From positions 806,001 to 870,000 of the forward strand of contig NZ_CP012640.2 of assembly GCF_001412595.2 (NCBI RefSeq): a stretch of DNA of 64,000 nucleotides, given 5' to 3'. This document shows, in pieces, positions 35,593 through 49,371 of the stretch (its first letter is position 1; each line of letters begins with the position of its first letter). The position numbers and the translations under genes are program-made. The notes under the pieces are model-generated. The model saw nothing but the letters and a program-made list of their open reading frames with translations, ran no database searches and was not told the origin of the DNA. The stretch comes from Massilia sp. WG5. GTDB lineage: Bacteria; Pseudomonadota; Gammaproteobacteria; Burkholderiales; Burkholderiaceae_D.

Positions 35593-36132
35593 TTACTGCG
35601 GCGGCGCCGGAAACTGGACAAAGGGACCGGCAGGCGTCTGGCCCGGCGGGACGAAGGCCGGGGCCGGCGTGCCGGTCGGCTCCAGCTGCCTGACGAAACG
35701 GTAAATTGCGCGTAGATCGTCCTTGTCCATATCGCGCAATGCGAACCAGGGCATAGGGGGCCGCAACTTCATCGTGTGCGCAGCTTTCAGCCATTCGGCT
35801 TCGGTCATCCTGTTCATCGCCAGGCGCAGGTTGGAGGGGTAAGTGGTTCCCCATGGTCCCCGGAATCCCAGGCTGTCGCCGAGCAGCCACTCTTTTTCGG
35901 GGATCTTTCCCTCGGCCTGCGCATACCCTGCGGTGTGGCAGTCATTGCACCCTGCAATGCGGACCAGATAACGTCCGCGCTCGACATACGATCCCTTGGT
36001 CGCGCCGGCCGCCGACGGCGCGCGCGCAGCCTGGTCCGCGGCAAAACCCGCCAACGGCATACACATCCCCAACAGCGCGGCGCCAGCGACAGCCCTGGCG
36101 GCAAACGTCTTGCAGATCCCGGTGACTGCCAT
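35593..36132 (-). CDS. Exported c-type cytochrome (monohaem)
   Basis: The 179-residue product has a signal peptide ending 'AGFAADQ' and one haem motif CNDCH (Cys62, Cys65, His66). A distal Met is likely in 'MKLRPPMPWFALRDM', and the tail is Pro-rich. GGGAGAGGG precedes ATG 36132. It resembles the small cytochrome subunits that accept electrons from periplasmic alcohol, aldehyde or sugar dehydrogenases, but no such dehydrogenase is adjacent. Confidence 0.85.
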   Translation of the reverse strand: MAVTGICKTFAARAVAGAALLGMCMPLAGFAADQAARAPSAAGATKGSYVERGRYLVRIAGCNDCHTAGYAQAEGKIPEKEWLLGDSLGFRGPWGTTYPSNLRLAMNRMTEAEWLKAAHTMKLRPPMPWFALRDMDKDDLRAIYRFVRQLEPTGTPAPAFVPPGQTPAGPFVQFPAPPQ

Positions 36133-36349
36133 GGCCCTCTCCCGATCGTGTGTTATGCGCTTCCACGGCTTATGATAATTAGCCGCGAAATCGATACAAG
36201 TGACGGACGTACTGGATTTTTCAGGCAATCGAAGGCTTCGGATAGGCAGCTGTACTGGTTCCCGTTCCGAACGCGGGCAATGGACCGGAAAGCGGCCGCC
36301 CGCCCCTGCTAAACTCCGCCTCTTCCACATCAACATCCCGCAACAACAA

Positions 36350-36706
36350 ATGAAACCTCGTTCAGAATCCGTCCTCGTCTATTCCACCGACGGCGGCCGC
36401 ATGTGCCCCGAATGCCGCCAGCCCCTCGGGAGCTGCGCATGCAAGGCGAAGGCCGCGCCGGTCGGCGACGGCGTGGTCCGCGTCTCGCGCCAGACCAAGG
36501 GCCGCGGCGGCAAGAGCGTCACCCTGGTCAAGGGCCTGGCGCTCGATCCGCTGGCGCTGGCGCTGCTGGGCAAGCAGCTGCGCACGGCCTGCGGCTCCGG
36601 CGGCACCGTCAAGGACGGCGTGCTCGAAATCCAGGGCGACCACTGCGACAGAGTCATGGAAGAGCTGAAAAAGCACGGCCACCAGCCGAAGCGCGCCGGC
36701 GGCTGA
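36350..36706 (+). CDS. yciH: SUI1/eIF1-family translation factor YciH
   Basis: The 118-residue product has an N-terminal zinc-ribbon-like part ('MCPECRQPLGSCAC', Cys at about 19-31) and a SUI1 domain with 'TKGRGGKSVTLVKGL' and 'CGSGGTVKDGVLEIQGDH'. Bacterial YciH binds the ribosome and affects initiation fidelity under stress. The start ATG 36350 has only an A/C-rich leader without a clear Shine-Dalgarno sequence. It is monocistronic. Confidence 0.9.
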   Translation: MKPRSESVLVYSTDGGRMCPECRQPLGSCACKAKAAPVGDGVVRVSRQTKGRGGKSVTLVKGLALDPLALALLGKQLRTACGSGGTVKDGVLEIQGDHCDRVMEELKKHGHQPKRAGG

Positions 36707-36783
36707 GGGCTTCAGGGCAGCCCAGCCCTCCTGCATCGAGAAGCCGGCAATCCCGAACCTCGTTGTACCCTTGCCGCCTCTGC

Positions 36784-37305
36784 TTACATCGGCGCCGCTA
36801 GCGAAAGGCCGCCGAGGCCGGGCATGTGGCCATCGGCGGCCAGCAGGCGGTCGGCAACGACGAATGCGAGCGCCCAGGCCAGGACGATCACGATGATGTC
36901 GCAGCGGCCGCTTTTCCACAGATTCAGCGAGTGCCGCCGCATGAGCCAGGGGACGCCCAGCGGGTTCGGCCAGTCGGCCAGCAGGTGCATGATGCCGCCC
37001 GCCGCAAACCCGAACGGCAATGGCGCCCAGGCGGTCCCGCCGAGCGCCAGCCAGGAACAGGCCAGCAAAACAAACCATCCGACACCCCAATGGGTCCAGG
37101 TCCGATGGGTAATCCAGAGCTTTCTTTTCCTCGACCACCATGCCACTTCAAGCCAGTCGGGCGCGGTGCCGCCGGCGCTGCCCGCGATGGCGGCCAGGAG
37201 GCTCCAGGCGTGGTAGGGACCGCCCGCGCCGGCGTGATGGACGAGAACGGCGGCGATCAGGCCGGCGGCCAGCCCGGTCGAGTGGTGTGCGTTATGGGAA
37301 GCCAT
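36784..37305 (-). CDS. YdjM-like (DUF457) membrane-bound metal-dependent hydrolase
   Basis: The 173-residue product has four hydrophobic segments with conserved polar residues: 'HHSTGLAAG' at the N-terminus, 'GGTAPDWLEV', 'THRTWTHWGVGWF' and 'GGIMHLLADWPNPLGVPWL'. This His/Asp pattern defines the LexA-regulated YdjM family, predicted inner-membrane metal hydrolases with unknown substrate. It starts at ATG 37305. Confidence 0.82.
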   Translation of the reverse strand: MASHNAHHSTGLAAGLIAAVLVHHAGAGGPYHAWSLLAAIAGSAGGTAPDWLEVAWWSRKRKLWITHRTWTHWGVGWFVLLACSWLALGGTAWAPLPFGFAAGGIMHLLADWPNPLGVPWLMRRHSLNLWKSGRCDIIVIVLAWALAFVVADRLLAADGHMPGLGGLSLAAPM

Positions 37306-37549
37306 GGTGCGGACAATCTCTTGCTGCGAATGAGGAGGTGCCGCACTATACTGCCCCGCCCCCGAAAAAACAGGCTTTGAAACGTCTTCTTGCAATTCGC
37401 TCCGCGCCACGGACTCGGTCCTTCGATCCTGTTTTCCCGTGCATTTTTTGCGATACCCAAACGTTATCGGTAATTGCCAAAGCGGAAATAGACAGTTATG
37501 GAGAAGCCGCGCACAATCGATTCATAAATACAACATAAACGGAGGCGTA
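37306..37549. other. Intergenic region upstream of the tetronate cluster
   Basis: The GC content drops in 37440-37550 (A/T-rich runs, 'AAATACAACATAAAC'), as expected for a promoter region serving the plus-strand genes that follow. I cannot fix a -35/-10 pair or an operator, and no regulator gene is adjacent. Confidence 0.4.
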
Positions 37550-37621
37550 ATGAAACCGGAGACGCCCGCAAGCCTTCTTCTGGGCGCACGCTCACGTGTT
37601 CCTGCCGGCCATAGCGGCTGA
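37550..37621 (+). CDS. Possible 23-codon leader peptide ORF
   Basis: ATG 37550 follows GGAGG (37541-37545) by four bases, the best ribosome site in this part of the window. It opens 23 codons (MKPETPASLLLGARSRVPAG and three more) ending at TGA. Eight bases later is a GGCCCG-cgacgc-CGGGCC hairpin (37629-37646). The arrangement could be a leader peptide with an attenuator, or the truncated start of a lost gene. I do not recognise the peptide. Confidence 0.4.
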   Translation: MKPETPASLLLGARSRVPAGHSG

Positions 37622-37762
37622 CCGGCAAGGCCCGCGACGCCGGGCCAGCCGCGGCCGCCGGCCCATCCCATCCAGGCACTACCCGGGAGCAAACCTGGCG
37701 CAAGGCGAGGCGCGGTCCCGTCGCCCGAACCCGATGAAGGTCAACAAGGAGCTCTCCGCCCC

Positions 37763-38969
37763 ATGAACTACGAACTTCTGTTCAAAGAAATTCCGCAGCA
37801 GCGCATCCGGATCGCCCTGACCGGCGCCAACGGCGGCTTTTCCCGCACGCTGCTGGTGCAGTGCCGCGCGCTCGCCGGCGTCGAGCTTGCGGCGCTGTGC
37901 GACCTCGACCTCGAAGGCACGCTTGGCCTGCTGACCGAGCTTGGCTACGACGCGCGCTCGGTCCGGATCTGCCGCAGCGCGGACGAGGTGCGCCTTGCGG
38001 TCGACGCGCGGGAAGTCGTGCTGATCAATGACCACCGCCTGCTGGCGTGCGTCCGGCACGATATCGTGATCGAAGCCACCGGGCAGCCGGAAGTGAGCGT
38101 GCAAATCGCGGTCGATGCGATCGGGCGCGGCGTCCACGTCGGCATGGTGTCGAAAGAGACCGATTCCGTCGCTGGTCCCTACCTGAACGGCCTGGCGAAG
38201 CAGCGCGGCGTGGTCTACACGACGGTCGACGGCGACCAGCCGAGCAACCTGATCGGCTTGGTCAGCTAGGCAAGGGTGCTCGGTTTCGATATCGTCGCGG
38301 CGGGCAAGTCGAGCGAATACGACTATGTCTATCACGCGGCCAGCGAGCAGATCGAGTACCGCGGCGAGCTGCATCCGGCCAGCGGCATGGCCGGGCTGTG
38401 GGAGCTGGACGGCAATGTGGCGGCCCTGCTGGAGCGGCGCGATGCCCTCATTCCCGGCATCCCGAAGAGCGCCACGCCGGATTACTGCGAGCTGAACGTC
38501 GTGTCGAACTCGACCGGCTTGCTGCCGGCGCGTCCCTCCCTGAGTTATCCGCTCTGCCATCTCACCGAACTGGCGGACGTCTTCATCCCGCGCGAAGACG
38601 GCGGCATCCTCGACCGCAGCGGCGTGGTCGACGTCTTTAACTGCCTGCGCGGGCATGACGAGGCGAGCTTCGGCGGCGGGGTCTTCGTGGTGGTCCGCTG
38701 CACCGACGACGCGGTCTGGGAAACTCGCGACCGCCCAACGCGATTTCCGTGCCGGCGAACGCCTGGCCATGGGCGGCCACCACCACGAGATCGACGGCAT
38801 CAGGGCATCGCTGGTGCCCGCAAGCGAGGCGCGGGGTCTGGCGCCCTTCTATCTCGCCGCGAACAAGCGCCTGCGCACCGGCGTCGCGCGCGGCCAGGCC
38901 GTGTCGATCGACATGCTGGAGCTGGACGGCTCGGCCCTGTACGAAGCCTGGCGGCGCAATCCTTCTTGA
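37763..38969 (+). pseudogene. SAF-domain NAD(P)-dependent dehydrogenase (homoserine dehydrogenase-like), disrupted
   Basis: The frame opens at ATG 37763 behind AAGGAG. 'IRIALTGANGGFSRTLLVQ' is a Rossmann start and 'DIVIEATGQPEVSVQIA' follows. TAG at 38267-38269 interrupts 'GLVS-ARVLGFDIVAAGKSSEYD'; TGG (Trp) is the likely ancestral codon, since the same frame resumes intact. Near 38721-38723 an extra A in GAAACTC shifts the frame by +1, after which 'LATAQRDFRAGERLAMGG' continues to TGA 38969. With both repaired the protein has about 400 residues. The family, predicted homoserine-dehydrogenase-like with a C-terminal SAF domain, often accompanies sugar-acid catabolism genes. Confidence 0.75.
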
Positions 38970-39014
38970 CGCATCGATCACCGCACTACGACAACAACCC
39001 GACAGGAGACAGCA

Positions 39015-40028
39015 ATGGCAGTGCAATTGAAACGCAAGTTGTTCCAGATGTCGCTACTGACCGCGGCGATCTGCGCGCCGGCCCTGGGCCATGCCGCCGG
39101 CGATTGGGCGCCGACGAAGACGGTGGAATTCTATGTGCCGTGCGGCGCCGGCGGCGGCACCGACCAGTTCGCGCGGCTGGTACAGACGATCATCATCAAG
39201 CACAAGCTGATGGACCAGAATACGGTTGTGATCAACAAGGCCGGCGGCTCCGGCGCCGAGTCCTTCGTCGAGATCGCGTCCGACCGCGGCAATTCCCACA
39301 AGATCGTGTTCGGCACGAACAACGCCTATCTGCTGCCGCTGGTGGTCAGGCTGCCCTACCGCTTCGACCAGCTGACGCCGGTGGCCATGCTGGCCCAGGA
39401 CGAGTTCCTGCTGTGGGTGCCGCAGGATGCGCCGTACAAGACCGCCAGGGACTTCATCGGCGCCGCGCGCGCCAACCCGGCGAATTTCGTGATGGGCGGC
39501 GCCCATTCCAAGGACACCGACCAGACCCTTGCGGAACTGATCAACAAGACAGGAGGCATGAAGCTGACCTATGTCCCAATCAAGAGCGGCGCCGAGGCGG
39601 CAACCCAGCTGGCGGGAAAACACGTCGCGGCCAACCTGAATAATCCGAACGAAAATATCTCGCAGTGGCGCGCCGGGCAGGTCCGCCCGCTGTGCGTGTT
39701 CGGCAAGGAGCGCATGCCCTACAAGGACAAGGTGACCGCCTCGATGTCCTGGAACGACATCCCGACCTGCGTGGAATCCGGCCTCGCCATTTCCGAATAC
39801 CGGATGCCGCGCGCGGTCTACATCGCCGCCGGCACGACGCCGGAGCAGGTCAATTACTACGTCAGGCTGCTCAGGAAAGTCAGCGAAACGCCCGAGTGGA
39901 AGGCCTACCTCCAGACCAATGCCCTGAACGGCGACTTCGCCAACGGCGAGGAGCTCAAGCGCTATATCGAGAATAACCAGTCGACGGTGCGCGAAATTTT
40001 CGTGAACGCCGGCTGGCTCGTGAAATAA
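39015..40028 (+). CDS. TctC/Bug-type periplasmic solute-binding protein
   Basis: The 337-residue product starts at ATG 39015 after AGGAGAC. The signal peptide ends 'ALGHAAG'. The mature protein has the Bug fold landmarks: 'VEFYVPCGAGGGTDQFARLVQ' for the ligand loop, 'VVINKAGGSGAESF' and a C-terminal 'VREIFVNAGWLVK'. Such proteins capture carboxylates for tripartite tricarboxylate transporters; no tctA or tctB lies in the window. Next to otnK it likely binds a four-carbon sugar acid. Confidence 0.87.
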   Translation: MAVQLKRKLFQMSLLTAAICAPALGHAAGDWAPTKTVEFYVPCGAGGGTDQFARLVQTIIIKHKLMDQNTVVINKAGGSGAESFVEIASDRGNSHKIVFGTNNAYLLPLVVRLPYRFDQLTPVAMLAQDEFLLWVPQDAPYKTARDFIGAARANPANFVMGGAHSKDTDQTLAELINKTGGMKLTYVPIKSGAEAATQLAGKHVAANLNNPNENISQWRAGQVRPLCVFGKERMPYKDKVTASMSWNDIPTCVESGLAISEYRMPRAVYIAAGTTPEQVNYYVRLLRKVSETPEWKAYLQTNALNGDFANGEELKRYIENNQSTVREIFVNAGWLVK

Positions 40029-40037
40029 GGGTGCGGC

Positions 40038-41333
40038 ATGCCTGTGCTACTTGGATGTATCGCCGACGACTTCACCGGCGGCACCGACCTTGCCGGCATG
40101 CTGGTGAAAGCCGGCATGCGCACCGTGCTGCTGATCGGCGCGCCGCCCGACGCGCCGCCCGCCGATGCCGATGGCGCCGATGCGGTGGTCATCGCGCTGA
40201 AGTCGCGCACCAGTCCGGCCCACGAGGCGGTTGCCGAATCGCTGGCGGCCTTGCGCTGGCTGCGGCAGGCCGGCTGCCGGCAGTTCTATTTCAAATACTG
40301 CTCGACCTTCGACTCCACGCCGCGCGGGAATATCGGGGCGGTGGCGGACGCCCTGATGCAGGCGCTCGGTACCGGCTTCACGATCTGCTGCCCGGCGTTT
40401 CCGGCCAATGGGCGCACGGTCTACAAGGGCTACCTGTTTGTCGGCGACCAGCTGCTGAGCGAATCCGGCATGCGCAGCCATCCGCTGACGCCGATGACCG
40501 ATCCCAGCCTGGTCCGCGTCGTGCAGCGGCAGACCGACGGCAAGGTCGGGGTGGTGGGGCATGGCGCGGTGGCCCAGGGCGCCGCCGCCATCGGCGCCCG
40601 CTTTGCCGCCTTGCGCGGCGAGGGTTGCCGCTTCGCCGTGGTGGACGCGGTATCCGACCATGAGCTGCTGTCGATCGGCGCCGCTTGCGCCGAGTTGTCG
40701 CTGGTGACCGGCGGTTCCGGCATTGCGCTGGGCCTGCCCGACAACTTCCGCCGCCGTGGGCTGCTGGGCCGGCGCGATGCGGCCGCCGCGCCGCCGCGCG
40801 CGCACGGCGCCCGCGCCGTGATTGCCGGCAGCTGTTCGCAGGCGACCCAGCGGCAGGTAGCGCTGATGCACGAGCAGGCGCCGGCGTTTCATGTCGATCC
40901 CCTGACCCTGGCGCGCGGCGCGGGTGTGGTTGAGGAAGCCCTTGCCTGGGCGGCCGTGCATCTCGGCCAGGCCCCGCTATTGGTCTTTGCGACTGCGCCG
41001 CCCGACACCGTGAAGGCGGTGCAGGCGGCACTGGGTACGGAACGCGCGGGCAGCCTGGTCGAGGATGCCCTCGCCGCGATCGCGCAGGGCCTGGTCGCGC
41101 TGAGTGTCGGGCAGCTGATCGTGGCCGGCGGCGAGACCGCCGGCGCCATGGTCAAGGCGCTCGGCGTCACGGGATTGCGCATCGGCCCGGAAATCGACCC
41201 CGGCGTGCCGTGGACCAGCGCGCAAAGGGACGCCACGGACGACCGGGAAGGCCAGCCGCTGGCGCTGGCGCTCAAGTCCGGCAATTTCGGTAGCGACGAT
41301 TTCTTCCTGAAAGCCTGGAGCACCCTGTCATGA
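40038..41333 (+). CDS. otnK: 3-oxo-tetronate 4-kinase (four-carbon acid sugar kinase)
   Basis: The 431-residue product has the DUF1537 kinase fold: N-terminal 'GCIADDFTGGTDLAGMLVKAGMRT' with the catalytic Asp pair, 'FYFKYCSTFDSTPRGNIG' for substrate, and C-terminal 'LIVAGGETAGAMVKALG' for ATP. OtnK phosphorylates 3-oxo-tetronate at C4. Its stop overlaps the otnC start (ATGA), the linkage reported for D-erythronate/L-threonate pathways. Confidence 0.88.
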   Translation: MPVLLGCIADDFTGGTDLAGMLVKAGMRTVLLIGAPPDAPPADADGADAVVIALKSRTSPAHEAVAESLAALRWLRQAGCRQFYFKYCSTFDSTPRGNIGAVADALMQALGTGFTICCPAFPANGRTVYKGYLFVGDQLLSESGMRSHPLTPMTDPSLVRVVQRQTDGKVGVVGHGAVAQGAAAIGARFAALRGEGCRFAVVDAVSDHELLSIGAACAELSLVTGGSGIALGLPDNFRRRGLLGRRDAAAAPPRAHGARAVIAGSCSQATQRQVALMHEQAPAFHVDPLTLARGAGVVEEALAWAAVHLGQAPLLVFATAPPDTVKAVQAALGTERAGSLVEDALAAIAQGLVALSVGQLIVAGGETAGAMVKALGVTGLRIGPEIDPGVPWTSAQRDATDDREGQPLALALKSGNFGSDDFFLKAWSTLS

Positions 41334-41929
41334 GCCCCGCCGTCCATACCACACCCGAAGAGACCCGCCAGCGCGAACAGATGGTCGAGTTCGGACGTTC
41401 GCTGTTCGAGCGCGGCCTGAGCGCCGGCAGCAGCGGGAACATCAGCGTCCGGCTCGACGATGGCTGGCTGCTCACGCCTACCAACGCCAGCCTGGGCCCC
41501 TCGAAGGAAGCCTTCCTGCACCGCGCCATGTACCAGCAGCGCCCCGGCGCGGGCGCGATCGTGCACCTGCATGCGACCCATTCGGCGGCCGTGTCCTGCA
41601 TGTGCGGCTTGAATCAAGAGGACTGCATCCCTCCCTTGACGCCCTATTTCGTGATGAAGATCGGCAGGCTGCCGCTGGTGCCCTACCACCGTCCCGGCGA
41701 CCCGGCGCTGGCGGGCGCGATCGGCGCCCTCGCGCGCAGGCATGCGGCGCTACTGCTGGCCAACCATGGTCCGGTGGTGTCCGGCGCGAGCCTCGAAGCG
41801 GCGGTGTATGCGGCCGAGGAGCTCGAGGAAACCGCCAAGCTGTTCCTGCTGCTGCGCGGTGTGGAGAGCAGGCCGCTCGACGCCGCGCAGATCGGTGAAC
41901 TCAAATCGGTCTACGGCCTCGACCTGTGA
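41330..41929 (+). CDS. otnC: 3-oxo-tetronate 4-phosphate decarboxylase (class II aldolase fold)
   Basis: The 199-residue product has the class II aldolase/adducin pattern: 'FERGLSAGSSGNISVRL', 'LTPTNASLGPSKEAF', the zinc pair in 'GAIVHLHATHSAAVS' and the third His in 'LLLANHGPVVSG'. OtnC decarboxylates 3-oxo-tetronate 4-phosphate to dihydroxyacetone phosphate. It is coupled to otnK upstream; denD begins 32 bp downstream. Confidence 0.88.
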   Translation: MSPAVHTTPEETRQREQMVEFGRSLFERGLSAGSSGNISVRLDDGWLLTPTNASLGPSKEAFLHRAMYQQRPGAGAIVHLHATHSAAVSCMCGLNQEDCIPPLTPYFVMKIGRLPLVPYHRPGDPALAGAIGALARRHAALLLANHGPVVSGASLEAAVYAAEELEETAKLFLLLRGVESRPLDAAQIGELKSVYGLDL

Positions 41930-41961
41930 GCGGGCCCCACAAGCATACAAGGAGCCCAGGC

Positions 41962-43204
41962 ATGAAAGTCCTGATCACCGGCGGCGCCGGATTCCTCGGC
42001 CAGGGCCTCGCCCGCCAGTTGCTGTCGCGCGGGCAGCTGAGCGACAGCCAGGGCGAAGTGCGCCGGATCGAGCAGCTGGTACTGCTCGACGTGACGTCCG
42101 CCCACGATTTCGGCGACCCGCGCGTACGCGTCGTCACCGGCGACATCGCCGACCGCACCCTGCTCGGCGAGCTTCTCGATACCGCGACGGCGTCGATTTT
42201 CCACCTCGCCGCCATCGTCAGCGGACAGGCGGAAGCCGATTTCGAGCTCGGCATGCGGATCAACCTCGACGCCTCGCGCCTGCTGCTGGACGTGTGCCGC
42301 GAGCGTGGGCACCGGCCCAAGCTCGTGTTTACCAGCTCGGTCGCCGTGTATGGCGGGGACTTGCCGGAGCTCGTGCAGGACACGACGGCGCGGAATCCCC
42401 AGTCCTCGTACGGCACGCAAAAAGCCATCGCCGAACTGCTGTTGAACGATTACAGTCGCCGCGGCTTCGTCGATGGGCGGGTGCTGCGTCTGCCGACCAT
42501 CAGCGTACGTCCGGGCCAGCCGAACAGGCCGGCGTCTTCGTTCGCCAGCGGGATTATCCGCGAGCCCTTGAACGGCCTGGCTGCAAGCTGTCCGGTGTCG
42601 GCGGAAGCGCGGCTATGGCTGCTGTCGCCGCGGCACGCCATCGCGTCCCTGATCGCCGTCCACGAACTCGGGGCGGCATCGTTCGGCAACAGCCGCACTG
42701 TCAATTTGACCGGCGTATCGGTCAGCGTCGGCGAAATGCTGGCTGTACTGAAGAAGGTGGCGGGTCGAGAGGCGGCATCGCGCGTCAGTTTCGCGCCGGA
42801 CCCGGACGTCGAAACCATCGTGAAGGGATGGCCGAAAGCCTGGGATACGCGTCGTGCGAAAGCGCTGGGCCTCAGCGGGGAAGCCGACTTCGAATCGATC
42901 GTGCGGGCGTATATGGAGGAAAACCCGCGCCCAAAAGCAAAAAGCCCCACCAGATCACTGGTGGGGCTTTGCTTAATAATTAGCCTGACGATAACCTACT
43001 TTCACACTGGTTGCAGCACTATCATCGGCGCAAAGTCGTTTCACGGTCCTGTTCGGGATGGGAAGGGGTGGTACCGACTTGCTATGGTCATCAGGCATGA
43101 CTTGTACGCGGACCGCTCGGGATGCAAGCGATACGCTGAATCTGGAAGAAGTGTTTTATCTGTTGTCTCAACAAGCAGCTGTCAAAACCCGGCAAGACTG
43201 CCAA

Positions 43205-43212
<8 letters not shown>
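41962..43212 (+). CDS. denD: D-erythronate dehydrogenase DenD with abnormal readthrough C-terminus
   Basis: It starts at ATG 41962 behind AAGGAG. Residues 1-320 match an extended SDR/NAD epimerase: GGAGFLGQG (8-16), 'VFTSSVAVYGG', Tyr150-x3-Lys154. With otnK/otnC this points to DenD, which oxidises D-erythronate to 2-oxo-tetronate. Normal members end near 'IVRAYMEEN', here at about 42924. No stop follows: the frame crosses the rRNA terminator and runs antisense through the whole 5S gene to 43212, adding about 96 unrelated residues. The native 3' end has probably been lost or altered. Activity is uncertain. Confidence 0.75.
42939..42967 (-). terminator. rRNA operon terminator
   Basis: Read on the minus strand: GCCCCACCAG-tgat-CTGGTGGGGC followed by TTTTT. 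The 10-bp perfect stem lies 16 bp after the 5S 3' end. The same DNA lies inside the extended denD frame on the plus strand. Confidence 0.95.
42983..43096 (-). rRNA. rrf: 5S rRNA
   Basis: The minus strand reads GCCTGATGACCATAGC at its 5' end, continues with the loop 'CCCATCCCGAACAGG' and closes with GGTTATCGTCAGGC, which pairs with the 5' end. About 114 nt. It is the last gene of the operon. Confidence 0.93.
43097..43204 (-). other. 23S-5S spacer
   Basis: A roughly 108-bp transcribed spacer. It holds no tRNA gene that I can see. Confidence 0.7.
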
Positions 43213-47885
<4,673 letters not shown>

Positions 47886-48063
47886 TAATCTCTGTTTTGT
47901 CATCCGCTTTCGCAGACAACGTGTCGCTCACTCAAAATACTGACCGTTACTCATTGCTGAGCAACGTATTTCTTTTGTGTGAACATTTGATAATTTAAGC
48001 ATTCAGCAACCGCTGACGCGGCTGCCGGCACTTCATCAAACGCCCACACTTATCGACTGTTGA

Positions 48064-48075
48064 TTGTTAAAGAAC
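48064..48075 (-). promoter_or_regulatory. boxA antitermination element in the 16S leader
   Basis: The minus strand reads GTTCTTTAACAA, identical to the spacer copy. It lies about 180 bp upstream of 16S and about 64 bp downstream of the -10 element. Confidence 0.75.
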
Positions 48076-48138
48076 TGTGTTCGGTACTGCCTTGCTGCGT
48101 TTGCGAATCGTTGTGTTCGTCAGCAGCAGAGAAGCGAG

Positions 48139-48167
48139 ATTATGCAGTGTTTCGTTTAATCCGTCAA
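48139..48167 (-). promoter_or_regulatory. rRNA operon sigma-70 promoter
   Basis: On the minus strand, TTGACG (48167-48162) and CATAAT (48144-48139) are separated by exactly 17 bp, then comes a leader with boxA and 16S. The start of transcription would be near 48131. Confidence 0.8.
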
Positions 48168-48301
48168 CTCTCGTTTTCGCAGACACACAACAGATTTCAA
48201 ATCTTGCCAAGATAACCATCTGATTCGCTTGGCTTTTTTGTGTGCTGCAAAAGCAGGACGCGAACTATAGCAAACCGGCAGGCGCCGTGCAAGCCCGTAA
48301 A

Positions 48302-48883
48302 TTATTCGCCGTACTCGGCTTTCACGGCCAGCGCCCGCCGCAGCGCCGTCTCCGGATCGAGCCCCGCCATCAACAGGTTGATGATTTCCTGCTTGTCCGC
48401 GGCCCTCACCTGCGCGCATGCGGGACGATGGGAGCTGTAGTAAGCATACCAGGCCACATCGGCCGGCCGTTCCTGGCGCGGCTTGAAGCGCTTCGGCACG
48501 GCGGCGCGCGCTGTCGCGGCATAGACAGCCAGTTTCGCGTCGATACCCGACCAGTCGAAATCGGCTGCCGCGCGCCGTTCGGCATCCCAATCGCCGCGAT
48601 ACGCTGCCCTCGGCCGCATGGTCGCCCCGCTCACGGCGAGGCAGGCCAGGTCCGGACAGGCGTTCGCCTTGCAGAAAGCCTCGACAAACAAGAGCTTCAC
48701 GCCGATCCCGACCGGCACTTCGCGCCCGAGCGTCGCATCCTTCGGATACATCGCGCGTCCCAGGGTCAACAAGTCGGCATAGGCGATCGGCTGGCCGCCG
48801 GCGGACTTCGCGTGCCGAACCAGCGCTTCGACCAGGCGCACGCCGACCTCGACATCGGTCAGGGTAAAGGTGAAGGCCTCCAC
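48302..48883 (-). CDS. Hypothetical protein coupled to DoxX
   Basis: The 193-residue product is not recognised. It starts at GTG 48883, one base after the DoxX stop, so translation is coupled. The protein is soluble and mixed helical, with 'FCKANACPDLACLAVS' (three Cys) in the middle and a helical C-terminus ('INLLMAGLDPETALRRALAV'). It is the last gene of a dioxygenase-hydrolase-DoxX operon and lies next to the rRNA promoter region. The function is unknown. Confidence 0.65.
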   Translation of the reverse strand: MEAFTFTLTDVEVGVRLVEALVRHAKSAGGQPIAYADLLTLGRAMYPKDATLGREVPVGIGVKLLFVEAFCKANACPDLACLAVSGATMRPRAAYRGDWDAERRAAADFDWSGIDAKLAVYAATARAAVPKRFKPRQERPADVAWYAYYSSHRPACAQVRAADKQEIINLLMAGLDPETALRRALAVKAEYGE

Positions 48884-48884
48884 T

Positions 48885-49310
48885 TCAGTTCCAGCGCCCG
48901 GCCGCGCCGCCGACGCTGTAGCGGCCCGCGCCCAGCAGCGCCAGCGCGAGTGCGCCGCCCAGGTACATGCCCTGCAGTTCGAGCTGCCAGCCGCCCTGCT
49001 GGTTCACCATGAAAAACTGGCTCGTATGCACCAGCAGCAGGGCGACGATCATATTGATGACCAGGACCAGCGCCGCCGCCCGGGTGAAGACACCGAACAG
49101 GATCAGCAGCGGCGCGATGACTTCGCCGACGTAGACGCCGTAGGCGAATACCGCCGGCAGGCCGGCCTTCTCCACCATGCCGACAATGAAGCCGATGCCG
49201 CCCATCAGTTTGGACACGCCATGGAACAGGATCAGGACGGCGAGGATGACGCGCAGGACCAGCTTGCCCAGGTCCTCGTAGTGGTGCAGCGAGACGTTTG
49301 TGTTTTCCAT
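48885..49310 (-). CDS. DoxX family membrane protein
   Basis: The 141-residue product has four hydrophobic helices. Motifs: 'LVLRVILAVLILFHGVSKLMGG' in TM1, 'GVYVGEVIAPLLILFGVFTRAAALVLVINM' in TM2-3 and 'ELQGMYLGGALALALLGAGRYSV' at the C-terminus, all typical of DoxX/MhqP-like proteins. These are linked to thiol and quinone stress; the biochemical role is unclear. It sits between the alpha/beta hydrolase and the unknown 193-residue protein. Confidence 0.88.
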   Translation of the reverse strand: MENTNVSLHHYEDLGKLVLRVILAVLILFHGVSKLMGGIGFIVGMVEKAGLPAVFAYGVYVGEVIAPLLILFGVFTRAAALVLVINMIVALLLVHTSQFFMVNQQGGWQLELQGMYLGGALALALLGAGRYSVGGAAGRWN

Positions 49311-49371
49311 GATGGCTCCCTTGTTCAGTCAACGGTGCGGTTGCGTACATACAGTATGCACGCGGATGAGT

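Noticed and set aside
48208..48242. GCCAAG...CTTGGC with a T run near the rRNA promoter as a terminator
   Set aside because: The T run is on the plus strand, where no gene is transcribed toward it; the loop is long, so function is doubtful.
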